A stretch of 64,000 nucleotides of DNA from assembly GCA_947396885.1 (NCBI GenBank), contig OX377206.1, positions 49,831,631 to 49,895,630 of the forward strand. Reading direction: 5' to 3'. Both the position numbers and the translations under genes were made by a program. A model generated the notes under the pieces. That model was not told the DNA's origin and made no database searches. It saw nothing but the letters and a program-made list of their open reading frames with translations. This DNA comes from Heligmosomoides polygyrus polygyrus (lineage: Eukaryota; Nematoda; Chromadorea; Rhabditida; Heligmosomidae). The stretch's first letter is position 1; the number at the start of each line of letters is the position of its first letter. This document shows positions 1 through 10,560 of the stretch, piece after piece.

Positions 1-719
1 GGGCCAGCTTGGGATGCTTGCTGTGCCGCCTTTCTGTGGGTAGCTTCATAAAAACACGGCTCCCTACCTTGGGAAGTCTACGTTCGTCAGCCGCTTTGTG
101 TGTGTCGTAATATCTCTTGATCTTTGCGCGATATGTATCAGCATATTCCTTATCTTCATCCCGAATCAGTTGAAGCCCCCTCACCAGCTCGGATTTATAG
201 TCATCCATGTCGATTTGAATACCGGTCACTTCAAACTCAGGTATCACATTCGAAGGGATATAGGGGTCGAGCCCATGCACGATGAAAAATGGGCTTTCTC
301 TTGTTGCGCCGTGCGGCGTGGTGTTGTATGCGTAGACTGCGTTAGGGAGCCATGTATCCAGTACTCAGGGAATTCTACTTTCTTTTTCAAAATCTTTTGC
401 AATGTGCCAATGGCACGCTCACATGCTCCCTTAGCTCTACAGTCATACCCTTTGGTGGTGCTTTGTGCAATTCCCGCTATTACAGACAATTGTTACATTG
501 TTTGATTCACGAATTCTGCACCCTGATCGGAGTGGAACTGACGTGGCCACCGACCGTTTTCGCAAACCCATCTGAAAAATGGCGGTTGCTACCGATGCGG
601 CGCTTTTGTCTGGGAGCGCGTACGCCCCAAGCCACTTAGAAAAATGATCGACGAGAACCAAGATGTATCGCATGCCGGAAGCACTAAGGCCCATTTCCAG
701 AATGTCAACGCAGACTATT
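1..719 (-). pseudogene. gypsy-type integrase core, frameshifted, partial
   Basis: Integrase would join element DNA to the chromosome. The core is readable across two frames: first Asp in VCVDILEMG (about 694-718), second Asp in HSDQGAEFVNQTM (about 497-534) and the Glu in GACERAIGTLQKIL (about 400-440), giving a DDE triad. A frameshift lies near 570, a TAA at 493-495, and a second frameshift near 357. Below about 357 the frame is open again to the left edge with a basic, Tyr-rich C-terminal region. The catalytic residues survive but cannot be read in one frame. Confidence 0.85.
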
Positions 720-2642
720 TCAAATGGCTTTTCGGTTCTGTTTTATTTTTGGTTTTTTTTGGTTCGAGTTTACATTCCTTAGACCATTTTTTATGTCCTT
801 CTCCATGCCTTCCCAAAACACTCGTTTCTGTAAGGAACGCCGCGTTTTCCTAGGTGCGAAGTGTCCAGCGAGACTCCCCTTATGGACTTCCTCGAAAAGC
901 TCATATCGTTTGGATTTGGGTACAACAGGTACTCCCTCGCCGGTCTCGATTATGAACTTCAGTTCTCCGCCTTCCAACGAGAAGTCCAGTACCTTCAGTT
1001 TCATAGAACACCCAGGCAACCGTACTTCCCGATCCAAACACTGGTGCTGTTCTAAACACTGGATGATCTCTTTATAATTTGAATCTTCCCTCAGTTCCTG
1101 TAGCCATTCCGTTTCTGTCTGGGGAGTTACTGCAGCAACGATTAGATCTGGGCACAAGTCCTCAGTTTCTTCCTGCGCAGTCACGTTTATGCCACGGGAT
1201 AACGCATCGGCTACTGGATTGGCCCTCCCTTTTACGTACTCTATCTTAACGCTGTACTGTTGCACTTCTAATGCCCAGCGGAGCACCCTGCCTGAGATGT
1301 TGGTGCGTCTAAACAAGGCCGTCAGAGGAAGGTGATTCGTTCGCACGATCACTTCCACGCCGTATACGAAGAAATGGAATTTCTTCAAGGCGAAAACGAT
1401 CGCAAGTGCCTCAGTATCGGTAATGTGATAGTTGTGTTCCGACTTTGACAGCCCCCTTGAGGCGAAGTATATCGGGTGAAGAAGACCGTCCTCCCCTTCT
1501 TGTGATAGCACTGCGCCAATTCCTAGTTGCGACGCGTCCGTGTACAGAATGAATGGGCGTTTGCCATTACGAGCTCTTTCCAGGTCTGGCTGTGCCAGCA
1601 CTGGTGCTGAACATAGGATTGATTTCAGCCCTACGAATGCCGACTCTTGCTCCTTGTCCCATTTCCAGCAGCTCTTTGGGCTGGTAAGATCGTAGAGTGG
1701 CTTTGCAATCTTAGCAAAACCCAGAATGAATTTTCGGTAGTATCCACATAGGCCAAGAAAAGTTTTCAGCTCTGCAATGTTATTAGGCCTAGGATACGAC
1801 TGGACCTTTTCTACTTTCGCAGGGTCGACATGGAGCCCATCCTCGTCTACAGGGTGCCCTAGGAAACTAATCTGCCTCTCCATGAAAACGCATTTCTGCG
1901 GCTTCAGCTTGAGATTAGCCGCACTCAATGCTTGCAGTACTTTCCGTAGCACCTCTAGGTAGCGCTGTTCATTCTCGGTAGCAATTAGAATATCATCGAT
2001 ATAGACAAAGACTTCTTTGTCCTTCAGGTGGCCCAGTACCTTGTCCATTAGCCGCTGAAACTCGGCGGGCGAAGTGCTGAGCCCAAACGGTAGGACAGTA
2101 AACTGGAACAACCCTTCGGGCGTGGTGAAGGCGCTCTTTTCCTTTGCGTCATCTGACAGGGCAATCTGCCAATATCTGGAGCATAAATCCAACGATGTGA
2201 ATACCTTTTTACCTTGCAAGCTCTGCAGCATCACATCAATGGTGGGCAACGGATAGGCATCTTGTTTCGTATGCTTGTTCAGCTCCCTGTAGTCTACGCA
2301 AAGCCGAATAGAGCCGTCTTTCTTCTTAACCAGTACCACGGCGGATGCCCAGGGCGACGTCGACCGTTCAACAACTCCTCGCTTTAGAAGCCCGTCAATG
2401 ATTTCCTTGAATTCGGCCCGTATTCCCACTGGGACAGGTCTGGTTCTTTGCCTTATCGGCGGTGTGTCGCATGTGTTGATCTCATTCTGAATCAGGTGCG
2501 TGTGCGTTAACTCCTGATCCACCACAGCGAACACATCCCTATGGTTCATTACTACTTCCCATAGCTGTGAGGCAAGCTTATCACCGCCTCGGTTCTCAGT
2601 TAAATACTGCTCCAGTCTGGACGTCCTTTTTGTATCCGACAA
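720..2642 (-). pseudogene. gypsy-type reverse transcriptase and RNase H
   Basis: The 640-codon frame holds a complete RT: KKKDGSIRLCVDYRELNK fingers, the first catalytic Asp in FTSLDLCSRYWQIAL, LPFGLSTSPAEFQRLMDKVL, and YIDD in FVYIDDILIATE (about 1985-2010). RNase H follows with FILYTDASQLGIGAVLSQ (about 1525-1556) and TDTEALAIVFALKKF, and a tether ending VADALSR. These would copy the element's RNA into DNA and degrade the template. After HKGSLAGHFAPRKTRR, the start of the integrase zinc-binding region, the sequence turns into AT-rich filler and stops at 720-722. The expected Cys pair is absent. The RT catalytic residues look intact. Confidence 0.93.
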
Positions 2643-3749
2643 CTATTCCTGATCCAATCGCAACATGTCGGTCGGGATGTCATTCAACCTCACCTGCTCC
2701 CAGTCAGTAGCCTGTTGTTCCCAGCTACCCACTGACTCTCCTACCCGGAAAACCACAGGTTTGTCGGAACCATTGACAACCGGAATTTCCACTGATCCAT
2801 CTGCAGAAGAATGACACATTCCCGATAGAATCTTTTCAGTGGAGGAGTTCAGCAGGCAATCAGTTCCTTTATCACAACCGTTTAATTTCACCCACTGCAC
2901 CTGTCCTGGTGCAACGTACATTCTGCGAACAACTATAGCCGAAGTGGTAATCCTAGGTAGCTCTATACCGGGTTTTTCAGGCTGTACGTTGTCCAGCACG
3001 ATTGGTTGCTCCACCTCCCGCACAAGCTTGTACCCTAAATGTGGAAGGGCGTTGGTACTTATGATAATCTCTTCGTCCTCCGTTTTAGTTGCGTATGCCT
3101 TTAAATTCAGTTTTCTTCCAGGGTCACCACCCTCGCGCATTGGCACCTCTACTATGGTGACAAACCTCATAGGGTGTCCGAATGCATCATACACCCTTAG
3201 TGTCTTGTCTATGGGATACTCAGTAGCATCATGGTCAATGTCGATTCCATCCTCTTTAGCCTTGAGTAAAATCTTCGCAGGAATTATGGATATTTCGGCG
3301 CCCGTATCCAATAGTCCTTTCCATTTCCTGCCAAAAATCTCCACCGCCGTTTGGCTTTTTTGCCCAAAAAACCGGCAAACCACTCCTGGCGTCACCACCT
3401 GTACTCCAGTCGTGCCGATCTCAATCGCTCGGCAGGCCGGTTCCGTTAGTCGAGCAGACAATGAGGTTCGGTGTTGCGTACTGTCGGTTCTCTCCGACTT
3501 CGTACAGTCGCGTGCTAAGTGATCCGATGCTTTGCATTTGAAACACGTTGGTACTTTCTTACCGCTTGCGTTTCCCTGGCCAGCCTCGTTCTTTCGCGAC
3601 GGCTGCGTCCCTGACGCACTGTCCCGCTTGAAACTGTCCCTTACACCCACTTTCGGTGTACGCCAATGGTCACCACCGGCATTACTTATCGCTGCCGAAT
3701 TAGCCAGGGTCAGGTTTCTGCGCTCAATCCTTTTGGCGGTCTCCTTCAA
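2643..3749 (-). pseudogene. gypsy-type nucleocapsid and aspartic protease
   Basis: This is the continuation of gag in the same frame. A CCHC zinc knuckle (CFKCKASDHLARDC, about 3504-3545) binds RNA in such proteins. A retroviral-type aspartic protease active site (LLDTGAEISIIPA) lies near 3278-3313, with Asp-Thr-Gly intact. The protease would cut the polyprotein. The frame ends at a TAG (2643-2645) and the next codon, at 2642, continues in the same frame into RT, so PR and RT were one polypeptide. About 220 residues after the protease core show no recognised motif; they probably link PR to RT. Confidence 0.85.
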
Positions 3750-5303
3750 CCTACTGTTTGGATCATCCTCTTCCTGTAATGCCTCCAGCAGGCGGTATGA
3801 GTCTGGCCAATGCGCAATCTGCTGGTAGAGTAAATGCGCTCGGTCGATCGCAAGTGCTCGCTCGTTGAGCTCCGGGTACGCTCAACATGTGCGCCACTCA
3901 AGATCCACGCAGAATTCAGCTATAGACTGCCTATCGAGCTTCTTCAGTGTTTTTACTTCACCTAGCGCTACTATCTTGTCACTCATTGCTTCAGTTCTAG
4001 TTTCGCGCAACATAGCCTTCACCAGTACCGAAAATCCTCCTCCCCTCTCAGCCCGGGGTAACGCTTCGTACTGATGCCGGGCTTTGCCAACTAACTTGGT
4101 GCGCAGCAGTGCACAAAGCTCCGAATCTGACCAATAATTAGCGGGATACTTCAATTTGAAAGCACCGAGAAAACTACGGAAGTTATATGAATCATCCTTT
4201 CCCGAATAGGGTTGGACCTCCGGTAGGGCAATGTAACTCAGGTATCGCGTCGTTTGGTCACCCGTTTAATCTCTCACACTCCCTACATTTTTCGCACTGA
4301 CTTCCGAATCAAATTCCTCATTTTCAAGTGAAACTGCGAACGTACTGTCCAGTTTCCTCCGGTCTCCATGTCGTAGCGAACTGAGCTTCAGCGCTGGCGA
4401 GGTCGATGCCATCTCGTTCGCAGATCCGCTGCAGCCAGTCTGCAACATAGGTGTGATTGGTCTCAAGATGTTTAATGCATTAACACCGCCTGCTTTAACA
4501 TTTTGCTTACCGGGCGCTGTGGTTGTGCCAAATTCAGTTGGCCCTGGTGCATGCTCCACGCAGCCGCCTTTCAGTCGTTGGAGCTCTAGCTCTTGTTCTT
4601 CGAATCGTTTCTTCATGGCCCGCAGCTCGGCCAGTTCGCGCTGCTGCCGTTCCAAGACGTCCTGCAAACAGCTTTTCTCTTTGAGATACTGTGATGTCTG
4701 TTGCGGCAGCTCTGTTAACTCCAATTCTGATTCATCTAAAAGTAGTCTCACATTATCGCGGGCGCTTAACAATTCGACGAGGCGCTCCACGAAAAATGCA
4801 CTAGAGTCGCATTCAAAGCTGTCTAGAACTGCTTGGACCCATCTCTCAAGAACTGCGAACTCCTTATACCGTTCGCGAACCTTGCGCACAAGGACTATTG
4901 CGGAGTCTACTGCGGCTCTCCCCACTTCCTCAATCGCTTCGCAATGTGGGTTACTGGTGCGCATATGCTTCGCGACTTCCGCCATTACAAATACCAACAC
5001 CTTCACTGCTTTCTCAAGCTAATCGCATACCTCGAGAGTACTATGTCTTTCTTCCCCGCCGCAGAGGCGTTGGAACTCCTCCTCAAGCTCGCCATCGGTC
5101 ACCATTCCGTCCGCCTCCATCCTGACTACCACCGCTTGCACACCGGGCTCTTCTGCAACATCAAAAGATTGCCTTTGTGTTGTCATCAATTCAACACCGT
5201 TACAATCCAACACCGTTACAATCACGTCGGTCGGTGTGGGGAGGGGGACGTTCTGCCTGAAAGCGGCGCGGGCAAAGGCGCGGGACAGTGCCTGCGGAGA
5301 CAA
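3750..5303 (-). pseudogene. gypsy-type gag (N-terminal part and capsid), with stops
   Basis: This is the structural part of the element, expected to form the particle shell. The reading frame is open from 5303 downwards but broken by TAG at 5019-5021, TAA at 4266-4268 and TGA at 3882-3884. The three breaks lie in one unshifted frame. A Leu/Glu/Gln-rich stretch near 4590-4700 (motif ERQQRELAELRAMKKRFEEQ) predicts a coiled coil. The 3750-4265 part (KYPANYWSDSELCALL) has the look of a retrotransposon capsid. The codon at 5303 is TTG, so the true start is uncertain; the first in-frame ATG lies near 5190. The first 60 or so bases of the frame also occur inverted near 7013-7078. Confidence 0.75.
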
Positions 5304-5483
5304 TTAGCGTCGACTCGCGCAGTGACACCCGCCGCTTCGCACTCAGCCAGACAGCTCTCGCCGCGAAGGCGATGCTGACCCTGCCAACTACAGGAGCCTG
5401 TAGATCGACCAGATTTGGTGTGATTACAATCGATAGAGGGATAGGAGGCTCAGATGGCTCGTATTGGCAGTCCAGAAAATCGG

Positions 5484-5832
5484 GTTGATCTGAACCCTAC
5501 CATCTCCTATATTAGAATTTAAAGCTCTATCGAATGAGCCAGGAAAGAATCTTGCCTCAAGAACCCTTAAAGCGACTTTTTTCAGGCATTGTTTATTTTT
5601 AGCTAAATATCGGCTTTTATTCACATATATCAGGATTAGATGCGAGACTTGCTTCCAGGCTATTGATGTGAGCTCTACCATCTTCTGTACTAAAATTTCG
5701 ATCTCTATCAAATGAGCTAGAAATTATCCTGTCTAAAAAACTTTTAAGACGGCTTTTAGGCGTTGTTTATTTTACTTAAATATCAGTTTTTATTTATATC
5801 AGAAATAATTGTGAGGCATGCTTCCAGGCAGA
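5484..5832 (-). repeat. Two degenerate tandem units of about 170 bp in the left arm
   Basis: Two units (about 5484-5660 and 5661-5832) share a run of landmarks: a TACCATCT box, a tctatc-aatgagc box, a gttta-ttttta box and a cttccaggc box. The first unit matches the innermost unit of the right arm most closely, around ggattagatgcgagacttgc. The repeats lie just upstream of the gag start, where an LTR or leader would be expected. Confidence 0.7.
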
Positions 5833-6336
5833 AATTGTGCGAGAAATATAGTTAGATAGACGAGAGACCTTCTAAGAGCACCGTAAGTGCTCAACCTTCA
5901 TCAAAACGACATTATGATCCTTCAGTGCATAGAGCAGCTCACGGCTTGAAATTGCCCGAGGAGTTCGATTTGATAGTCGGTGGACCTCCTAAGAACACCG
6001 AAGTACTCCAGTTTTTTTTTCGAAGCATTTCATGAGGGTTTCCTAACTCGTTAATTGCTGGAGGAGACATTGGCTATGCAGGTACATTGCCTGTAGAATG
6101 CGAGGTCAAAAAACTGACAGAAGCCACGAACGACTGGACGAGCAATTTGAAGCATTGTGTGATGAACTTTATTCTGCTTGAACATTAGATTTCATGAACC
6201 ACCTATCCAGTCTTAGTCTCGATATATATGGTGTGTGCATTATAAAGTTCCATAGAAAAATCAGTTACGAAATTTAAAGAGATGTAATGTTGAAACCAAT
6301 GCTTTAAACTTCTGTTAAAAGATCTTCGTGCAATTT
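5833..6336. other. Centre of the palindrome, no gene seen
   Basis: This AT-rich stretch holds no open frame above 60 codons and no recognisable motif. A direct repeat is visible: gaccttctaagagcaccg near 5865 and gacctcctaagaacaccg near 5983, about 118 bp apart. It separates the two arms. Confidence 0.5.
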
Positions 6337-6822
6337 TAGCCTGGAAGCAAGTCTCGCATCTAATCCTGATATATGTGAATAAAAGCCGATATTTAGCTAA
6401 AAATAAACAATGCCTGAAAAAAATCGCTTTAAGGGTTCTTGAGGCAGGGCTCTTTTCCGGATCATTCGATAGAGCTCGAAATTCTAGTACAGGAGATGGT
6501 ATGGTTTATCTCAGTAGTATGGAAGCATGTCTTGCAATTAATCCTGGTATAAATAAAAACTGCTAATTAACGAAAATAAACAACGCCTGAAATGTCGCCT
6601 TAAGGGTTATCTAGACAGGACGTAATGCAGGAGGTGGTAGAGTTCACATTAGCCTGGAAGCATGCCTCGTAGTTAATTCTGATATAAATAAAAACTGATA
6701 TTTACCGAAAGTTAACTGCGCCTGAAAAAAAAAATTGGTAAGGGTTATTGAGACAAGTTTCTCTCCTGGCTCATTCGATAGAGCTTGAAATTCTGATATA
6801 GAAGATGGTAGGGTTCAGATCA
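6337..6822 (+). repeat. Three degenerate tandem units in the right arm
   Basis: Three units (about 6337-6507, 6508-6651 and 6652-6822) repeat the order: tggaagca, taatcctgatat, aataaaa, cgcctgaaa, taagggtt, and tcattcgatagagct (weak in the middle unit), then gatggta. They are the inverted counterparts of the left-arm units. The arm has one more unit than the left, so the palindrome is asymmetric in copy number. Confidence 0.7.
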
Positions 6823-7085
6823 GTCCCATATTCTGGACTGCCAATACGAGCCGTCTGAGCCTCCTATCCCTATACCGATTGTAATCACAGCAAATCTGGT
6901 CGACCTACAGGCTCCTGTAGTTGGCAGGGTCAGCATCGTCTCCGCGGCGAGGGCTGTCTGGCTGAGCGCGAAGCGGTGAGTGTCACTGCGCGAGTCGACG
7001 CTAATTGGCTCTCCAGGCATTGTCCCGCGCCTTTGCCCGCGCCGCTTTCAGGCAGAACGTCCCTCACCCGTCGGTGTGCTGTTCA

Positions 7086-7127
7086 TGGTTCTGGGAATCT
7101 TCTCTCAGCACGAAATTCCCAGAACCA
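7086..7127. repeat. 13-bp perfect inverted repeat (hairpin)
   Basis: The bases tggttctgggaat (7086-7098) and attcccagaacca (7115-7127) are perfect reverse complements separated by 16 bases. They lie immediately outside the right end of the large palindrome. No function is assigned. Confidence 0.8.
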
Positions 7128-7665
7128 CCACGATAGTCGCAGTACTGAAGCTATTCGCTCTGCTGGTACTGCACTATCGCTGTCCTTGCCACACCAACAG
7201 ACTTACGAAGGTCTGTCGTCCCGTAGCAAGTCACAAAGGATATGAACACAGCGCACCGATCGATGCAAAGTTCGACCAAATAGGAGAGCGGGAGATGAGA
7301 TACTGCGGAAACCCTTGAAACCCCAGGACTTGGGTCACCGGCTTGGCCCCCAAGAGAAAAGTGTGGTTCCCATATAAGAGGACCCAAACCTAGGATTATA
7401 ACTCAACAGAAGTTACACAAAGGTTTATTAAAAATGGTAGAAGGATGGATCAATGATATAAATTTTCTAAAAGAAAAGAGATGCACAATGAAACGGGCAG
7501 GGGTGTGTGTTCCCGGCCTTGGCTTTTCTCCGTGAGAGCGTCGTTCGATCTGACGTCGTCCGATCCCTGCAAAAGAAATTGAAACCAGCGCGCGAGAACC
7601 CGAGCGCATGCACGATCAGGATCTTCGATGTCTACCATAATGTGATCTGTACGCCAAACAACTTT
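7128..7665. other. Intergenic or possible LTR of the BEL/Pao element, no gene seen
   Basis: No coding frame is recognised. The minus strand holds an AATAAA near 7425-7430 in an AT-rich patch downstream of the BEL/Pao pol remnant. This would fit a 3' LTR or 3' flank, but I could not find a second copy of it upstream of the gag near 10.5 kb, so an LTR is not established. Confidence 0.3.
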
Positions 7666-8770
7666 CTACTTTGCATCTCTTGGAGAGTTCTGTAAGCAAA
7701 TCTGATGAAACGCTTTTTCGACGTGGGCGATAAGCAGGAACCGATGGAGTCTTGAGCGAAGAAGGATCGCGATAAGCTCTGCAAGGAGCGTTGGTCTTTG
7801 GTAGAGGCCGTCGTTACGACTGGGCGCACCTCGCTGTTTGGACGAGGCGTCGAACACTACCCTTAACTTCGTAGTCGAAGACGACTCCTTGTAAACGGTC
7901 TGATGAGGGACGTAGTAAATGCGACGGTTGTCAAAACGACTCCTTGTAAACGGTCTGATGAGGGACGTAGTAAATGCGACGGTTGTCAAAGCTGTGCTCT
8001 TTACCCTCTTCGATGTATCCTGCCTTGAGTTGGTCTTCTATCACCTTGACGTACTTCTTCCAAGCCTTTGGTGACTGTCGTAGTTTCTTATACTGATTAA
8101 CGGGACGATAATATCGAGCTGCTTGTTGTCCTGCAGCTTTGGATGCACTTTCTTTCCATGGGAACTGGACGAAGAAGTAGCCATCGCTAAAGTTCGAGGT
8201 CTTGGTGAAGCTGGCAAGAATCCGATCTTGCGCTTCGGTATCTGCGTTGGGGTCGTGATCTTCCGCACTGGAGCCTCTGAACCCACTGCTCTTGTTCTTC
8301 TCCGTCATCGGCGATTGCTGTCGTATAGGAACTTGGTGTTCGTTAAGGCGAATCCGAAAAACAGGTAATCCGGAGACGACTTTTCCAAACCTCGTGTGAT
8401 TCAGAACCATGTCCTTTTGGATATGACACATTGGCATGTCATAGCCATGGTTTTTGATGTACACGTTGTCTTTCTCTGACAGCTGTGGTGGTTTCTGCGC
8501 TAACGTGAGGATGTCCTTAGACCTGAAATGGAGAGTCAACTCTTCGTCGAACAAGTCGACAAGAGTCAATTGCGTAATGCCTGAAACCTCTGAAACCTTT
8601 TGTCCGCCAAACGCTACGTAGGTACGTGACCACTTATTAGCTACTGGTAGGCCTAAACATGTAACCGCGTGCGTGGCTATAAAGCTATTCTGCGCTCCTG
8701 AGTTGAGTTGTAAGATGACGTCTTCGAGCTCATCGGACTCACATGAACGTGCCCTAGCTTCTGCGAGCAT
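7666..8770 (-). pseudogene. BEL/Pao protease and N-terminal RT, inactive
   Basis: The protease region starts at 8770. The site where the family has Asp-Ser-Gly reads LNSGAQNSFI (about 8685-8715), so the catalytic Asp appears to be Asn. A linker of about 150 residues leads to RT with YYVPHQTVYK, LRVVFDASSK and FLLIAHVEKAFHQI. In the last motif the family's first catalytic Asp appears to be His. The frame is shifted by a perfect 55-bp tandem duplication (7881-7935 and 7936-7990). The frame ends at 7666 before any YxDD box, so no active enzyme could be made. Confidence 0.85.
7881..7990. repeat. Perfect 55-bp tandem duplication
   Basis: Bases 7881-7935 are repeated without change at 7936-7990 (both begin acgactccttgtaaacggtc). 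As 55 is not a multiple of three, the duplication shifts the Pao RT frame. Perfect identity suggests it is recent compared with the other damage in the element, or that it is an assembly error. Confidence 0.95.
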
Positions 8771-10560
8771 TAACGCTGCGTGCGGAGAAGAATACTAGCT
8801 TGATGTTTTAAGCACGTCATAGCAATGCTGCAATAGATGATATTCCTAATCGGAATAGCAAACAAAGTTACGAGGTTCTGTGTGGCGCCTAGAGCGATTG
8901 TAGTAGCTGTCGCTGCGTCTGCTAGATGGTAAACAGAAGCGAACATGCGGCGATGGTGAACGGTACTTACTCGGAAAATATGACTTATGATGACTACGGG
9001 TCTTATAGCTATGCCTACGCATATCGCGTGTGCGTGCATACCCATCCTCCCAGGAGGAACTCCTGGAACTAGATGTCGAACGGTGAGTGCAATATCGAGT
9101 GTACCTGTCGTTGTGCATCGTTCTATTACGGCTGCGCGGTGACGGTTCTCTATCACGCCTTTCTCCTTTTCGCAGAGAAGCTGATGGCTGGCGTCACAGT
9201 GACGACATCCGTTGCGCTCACAATCTCGTTGCTGATGCGCTGCACTTAGGCAGTTAAAGCAAAGCATGTACGAGCGAATGATTTTTCTGCGAGAATAAAC
9301 TGGTATCGAAACCTGGTATTTGCGCGTTTGGTGACTACTTGAATAACAAAAGCAGCACTTATTAGGGGCGTATGCTGACTCTGAAGAAGCTGACCTTGAT
9401 GTGCGTTTCCTCTGCGGGCTGGTTGTGTTTACAGCGAAGTTATCACTCAAGCTGGTTCCTCGTACCTCTCTTGTGAGGCGACGATGATTCCAGGTGACGC
9501 ATCACTGCATCGATGTCGAACTCTTCTCCTGTCTGGAACGCAAGATCACGAAGCTTCGAGGGAGCCTCCGACAGAAACTTCTCCTTGACTAGGTCAAGGA
9601 TCGGTAACACGTTGCGGAAATCCTCGAATTTGCGGAGTCCATAGAGTATGCCTGAAATTCTGGACCACGTTTTCCTAAGCTCGGGCCCAGAGTGCCATGC
9701 TGGTGGTAGCTGTTTAAGTGCTGATGGAGTATGGCCCGCATCTTGTGCGGACGATCGTAGCGTTTCTTCAGCGCTTGCGCCAGCTGATTGTAATTGCACT
9801 GTTTAGGATCTAAGCCCTGGAGAACTATTTGCGCATCGCCTTTTGAGTAACCCTTGCAGATAAAGAAGCTTATAGACCTGAGGGACGGTGTTGTTGTTAT
9901 GCACCGTGAGTTCACATGCGCTCCAAAAACGATGAAAATGTGTAATTAATGTCACTAATAAACGGTTCAAGTGCGAGCTTATCGAACTGGTAGACTGGAA
10001 CTGTAGCTGCGCGTCGCTAGTCACTTTGGCACTGATGTTATTAGCGGTAGTGTCGACCGGATGTACGGGCGATGTTGCTGATCCATTACCGCACACAGGA
10101 ACGTTATTGGAATGTTCACCAGAGCCTTCTATTGCCGCAGACACACCATGAAACGAGCTGAATTCGTCCTCGAAATTCTCCGAGAGCATCTAAATCGCTT
10201 TGACAATGCGAAGGCAAATGATAGTATTGGTGTCCTCGGCCTTAGCTAATGTTTCTCCTACCTGTGCCCCTCGGTCAAGAGCAGCATAGGTCTGTATACC
10301 CGCATCTGGCGTAGAAGACGAACAAGTGAACATAAGAAATGGATTCTGACGACCCAGAACTGCGCGGATCGCTTCACGAAGAAGTTTCAAGTGCGCGACG
10401 AGCTGCTTATAATGAGCCAAAAGACGCTCGAAACGTGGATGGGGTCAAATAGATACTGCGGAATCTTACTTGTGACCTCGTGTAGCTGCTCGGCGGGCTC
10501 GAGGAGTAGTTTCCCATGTTCAGCGACCGATGTCATTGCGCTGATAGACCAATGAACGAA
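8770..10560 (-). pseudogene. BEL/Pao gag, frameshifted
   Basis: Reading down from about 10560, a helical N-terminal region leads to a capsid part with FHRFWSACELTVHNNN (near 9900) and GDAQIVLQGLDPKQCNYNQL (about 9780-9850), followed by LKKRYDRPHKMRAILHQHL. This is the DUF1759 pattern of Pao gag. A TAG stop (10190-10192) and shifts near 9800-9900 and 9450 break the frame. The nucleocapsid end has CCFCYSSSHQTRKY and CFNCLSAAHQQRDCERNGC (about 9200-9370), the Cys/His knuckles of this family. The product would package element RNA. Confidence 0.8.

Larger units (their letters stand above)
1..5303 (-). mobile_element. Ty3/gypsy-type LTR retrotransposon, decayed, cut by left edge
   Basis: The minus strand encodes, in order, gag with a coiled coil, a CCHC knuckle, an aspartic protease, RT, RNase H and a DDE integrase. 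The order PR-RT-RH-IN is that of the Ty3/gypsy group, and a fused gag-pol frame is typical of nematode Cer1-like elements. Integrase runs off the left edge, so the 3' end and 3' LTR lie outside the window. The 5' end merges into the palindrome at about 5230-7078, and no clean LTR boundary could be drawn. The element is dead: four in-frame stops interrupt gag-pol, integrase carries two frameshifts and a stop, and the integrase zinc-binding region is missing. Confidence 0.9.
5230..7078. repeat. Large imperfect palindrome: head-to-head copies of the gypsy 5' end
   Basis: The segment from about 5230 to 5832 recurs inverted at about 6337-7078. The outer 200 bp of each arm are very similar: both contain gacgttctgcctgaaagcgg or its complement, and the translated outer arms align almost residue for residue. 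The outermost bases of the left arm are also the first codons of the gag frame. The centre (about 5833-6336) is unique. Each arm carries degenerate tandem units of about 145-177 bp, so the arms resemble those of foldback elements. A deleted second copy inserted head to head, or inverted duplication during transposition, would also explain it. Confidence 0.8.
7666..10560 (-). mobile_element. BEL/Pao-type LTR retrotransposon, decayed and truncated in RT
   Basis: The minus strand carries a gag with a DUF1759-like capsid region, paired Cys/His knuckles, a DUF1758-like protease and the start of a Pao-type RT. This order and the sequences around YYVPHQTVYK and LRVVFDASSK are characteristic of BEL/Pao elements. 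Only the N-terminal part of RT remains. The RT palm after the first catalytic position, RNase H and integrase are absent. The copy is also broken by frameshifts, a nonsense codon and a 55-bp tandem duplication. No LTR pair was identified. Confidence 0.85.

Noticed and set aside
2643..2645. Regulated stop-codon readthrough between protease and RT
   Set aside because: Readthrough signals in retroelements usually lie between gag and pol, and three further stops in the same frame make simple nonsense mutation more likely.
2839..3828. Plus-strand frames of 98 and 227 codons
   Set aside because: They are antisense shadows of the gypsy nucleocapsid and protease region.
7395..7660. 3' LTR of the BEL/Pao element
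   Set aside because: No matching copy was found upstream of its gag, so an LTR could not be supported.
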